The notes under the pieces: model-generated
Told to the model about the DNA's origin: nothing
The model's database searches: none
Seen by the model: the letters and a program-made list of their open reading frames with translations, nothing else
Made by a program: the position numbers and the translations under genes
Shown here: piece after piece, positions 52,560 to 52,674 of the stretch
Position numbering within the stretch: the stretch's first letter is position 1
Layout of the letters: each line of letters starts with the position of its first letter
Origin: an uncultured Sphingobacteriales bacterium
Lineage (GTDB): Bacteria; Bacteroidota; Bacteroidia; Chitinophagales; Chitinophagaceae
Assembly: GCA_937991535.1 (NCBI GenBank)
Contig: CALKHN010000064.1
Span: forward strand, 1 to 52,674
DNA length: 52,674 nt
Direction of reading: 5' to 3'

Positions 52560-52674
52560 ACATAGGATCTCCTGCGTTTCCTATTGTGTTCCTATGTTCC
52601 TGCTGTGTCTATGTGTTTTGTTCTTATTACCACATAGGATCATAGGGCATGCAGGTGCACATAGTTTGTTTACT
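52560..52674. repeat. CACATAGG-type repeat, inverted copy, running off the window
   Basis: The last 115 bases contain cacataggat, cctattgtgttcctatgttc and accacataggatcatagg. The middle part is the reverse complement of the unit in the 34958-35290 cluster, with a few changes. The element is cut by the window edge. Confidence 0.7.

Overview
The window reads as chromosome from a Bacteroidota species, most likely family Chitinophagaceae. This is inferred from gene content: two ECF sigma/FecR/SusC/SusD loci, a type IX secretion (T9SS) C-terminal signal, a Bacteroidota-type exosortase, DUF5686, TAnnTTTG-type promoters and spacers full of degenerate word-like repeats. No rRNA, tRNA, intact insertion sequence or CRISPR array was seen.

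Layout. 0-6.6 kb: small membrane protein, DUF5686 outer-membrane protein, tRNA hydroxylase TrhO, periplasmic lactonase and purC. 6.6-11 kb: gene-poor accessory stretch with an aldehyde dehydrogenase, an AraC-type regulator and the relic of a tannase/feruloyl esterase, bracketed by a degenerate direct repeat. 11-16.3 kb (minus strand): a putative exported-protein operon holding a 165-aa unknown, a 1239-aa IgGFc-binding/Ig-like adhesin with a T9SS signal, a 78-aa protein that is little more than a signal peptide plus a PID-type C-terminal sorting signal, and an exosortase. 16.8-25.4 kb: a lone TonB-dependent receptor, a sulfatase, an unknown 330-aa protein, YchF and a fused SpmA/SpmB-type protein. 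25.5-32.4 kb: first sigma/FecR/SusC/SusD locus. 32.6-36.8 kb: exported sugar-isomerase-like and Gfo/Idh/MocA proteins, divergent from a GH29 alpha-L-fucosidase. 37-41.2 kb: uvrA, a deoxyribonucleotidase and an unknown. 41.4-52.5 kb: second sigma/FecR/SusC/SusD locus followed by three exported phosphoesterases of three unrelated folds.

How the parts may work together. In each Sus locus the SusC N-terminal STN domain should signal through FecR to the ECF sigma factor, so that substrate binding outside induces its own importer. The second locus has no glycosidase but three phosphoesterases, suggesting uptake of an organic phosphate or phosphodiester. The exosortase locus suggests a dedicated surface-processing pathway with a very small substrate placed next to a T9SS-secreted adhesin. 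This is the best candidate for an undescribed system here.

The spacers carry several unrelated families of short repeated words, one of which appears in frame inside the adhesin gene. All functional calls are by recognition of motifs and architecture; no search or structure prediction was run.
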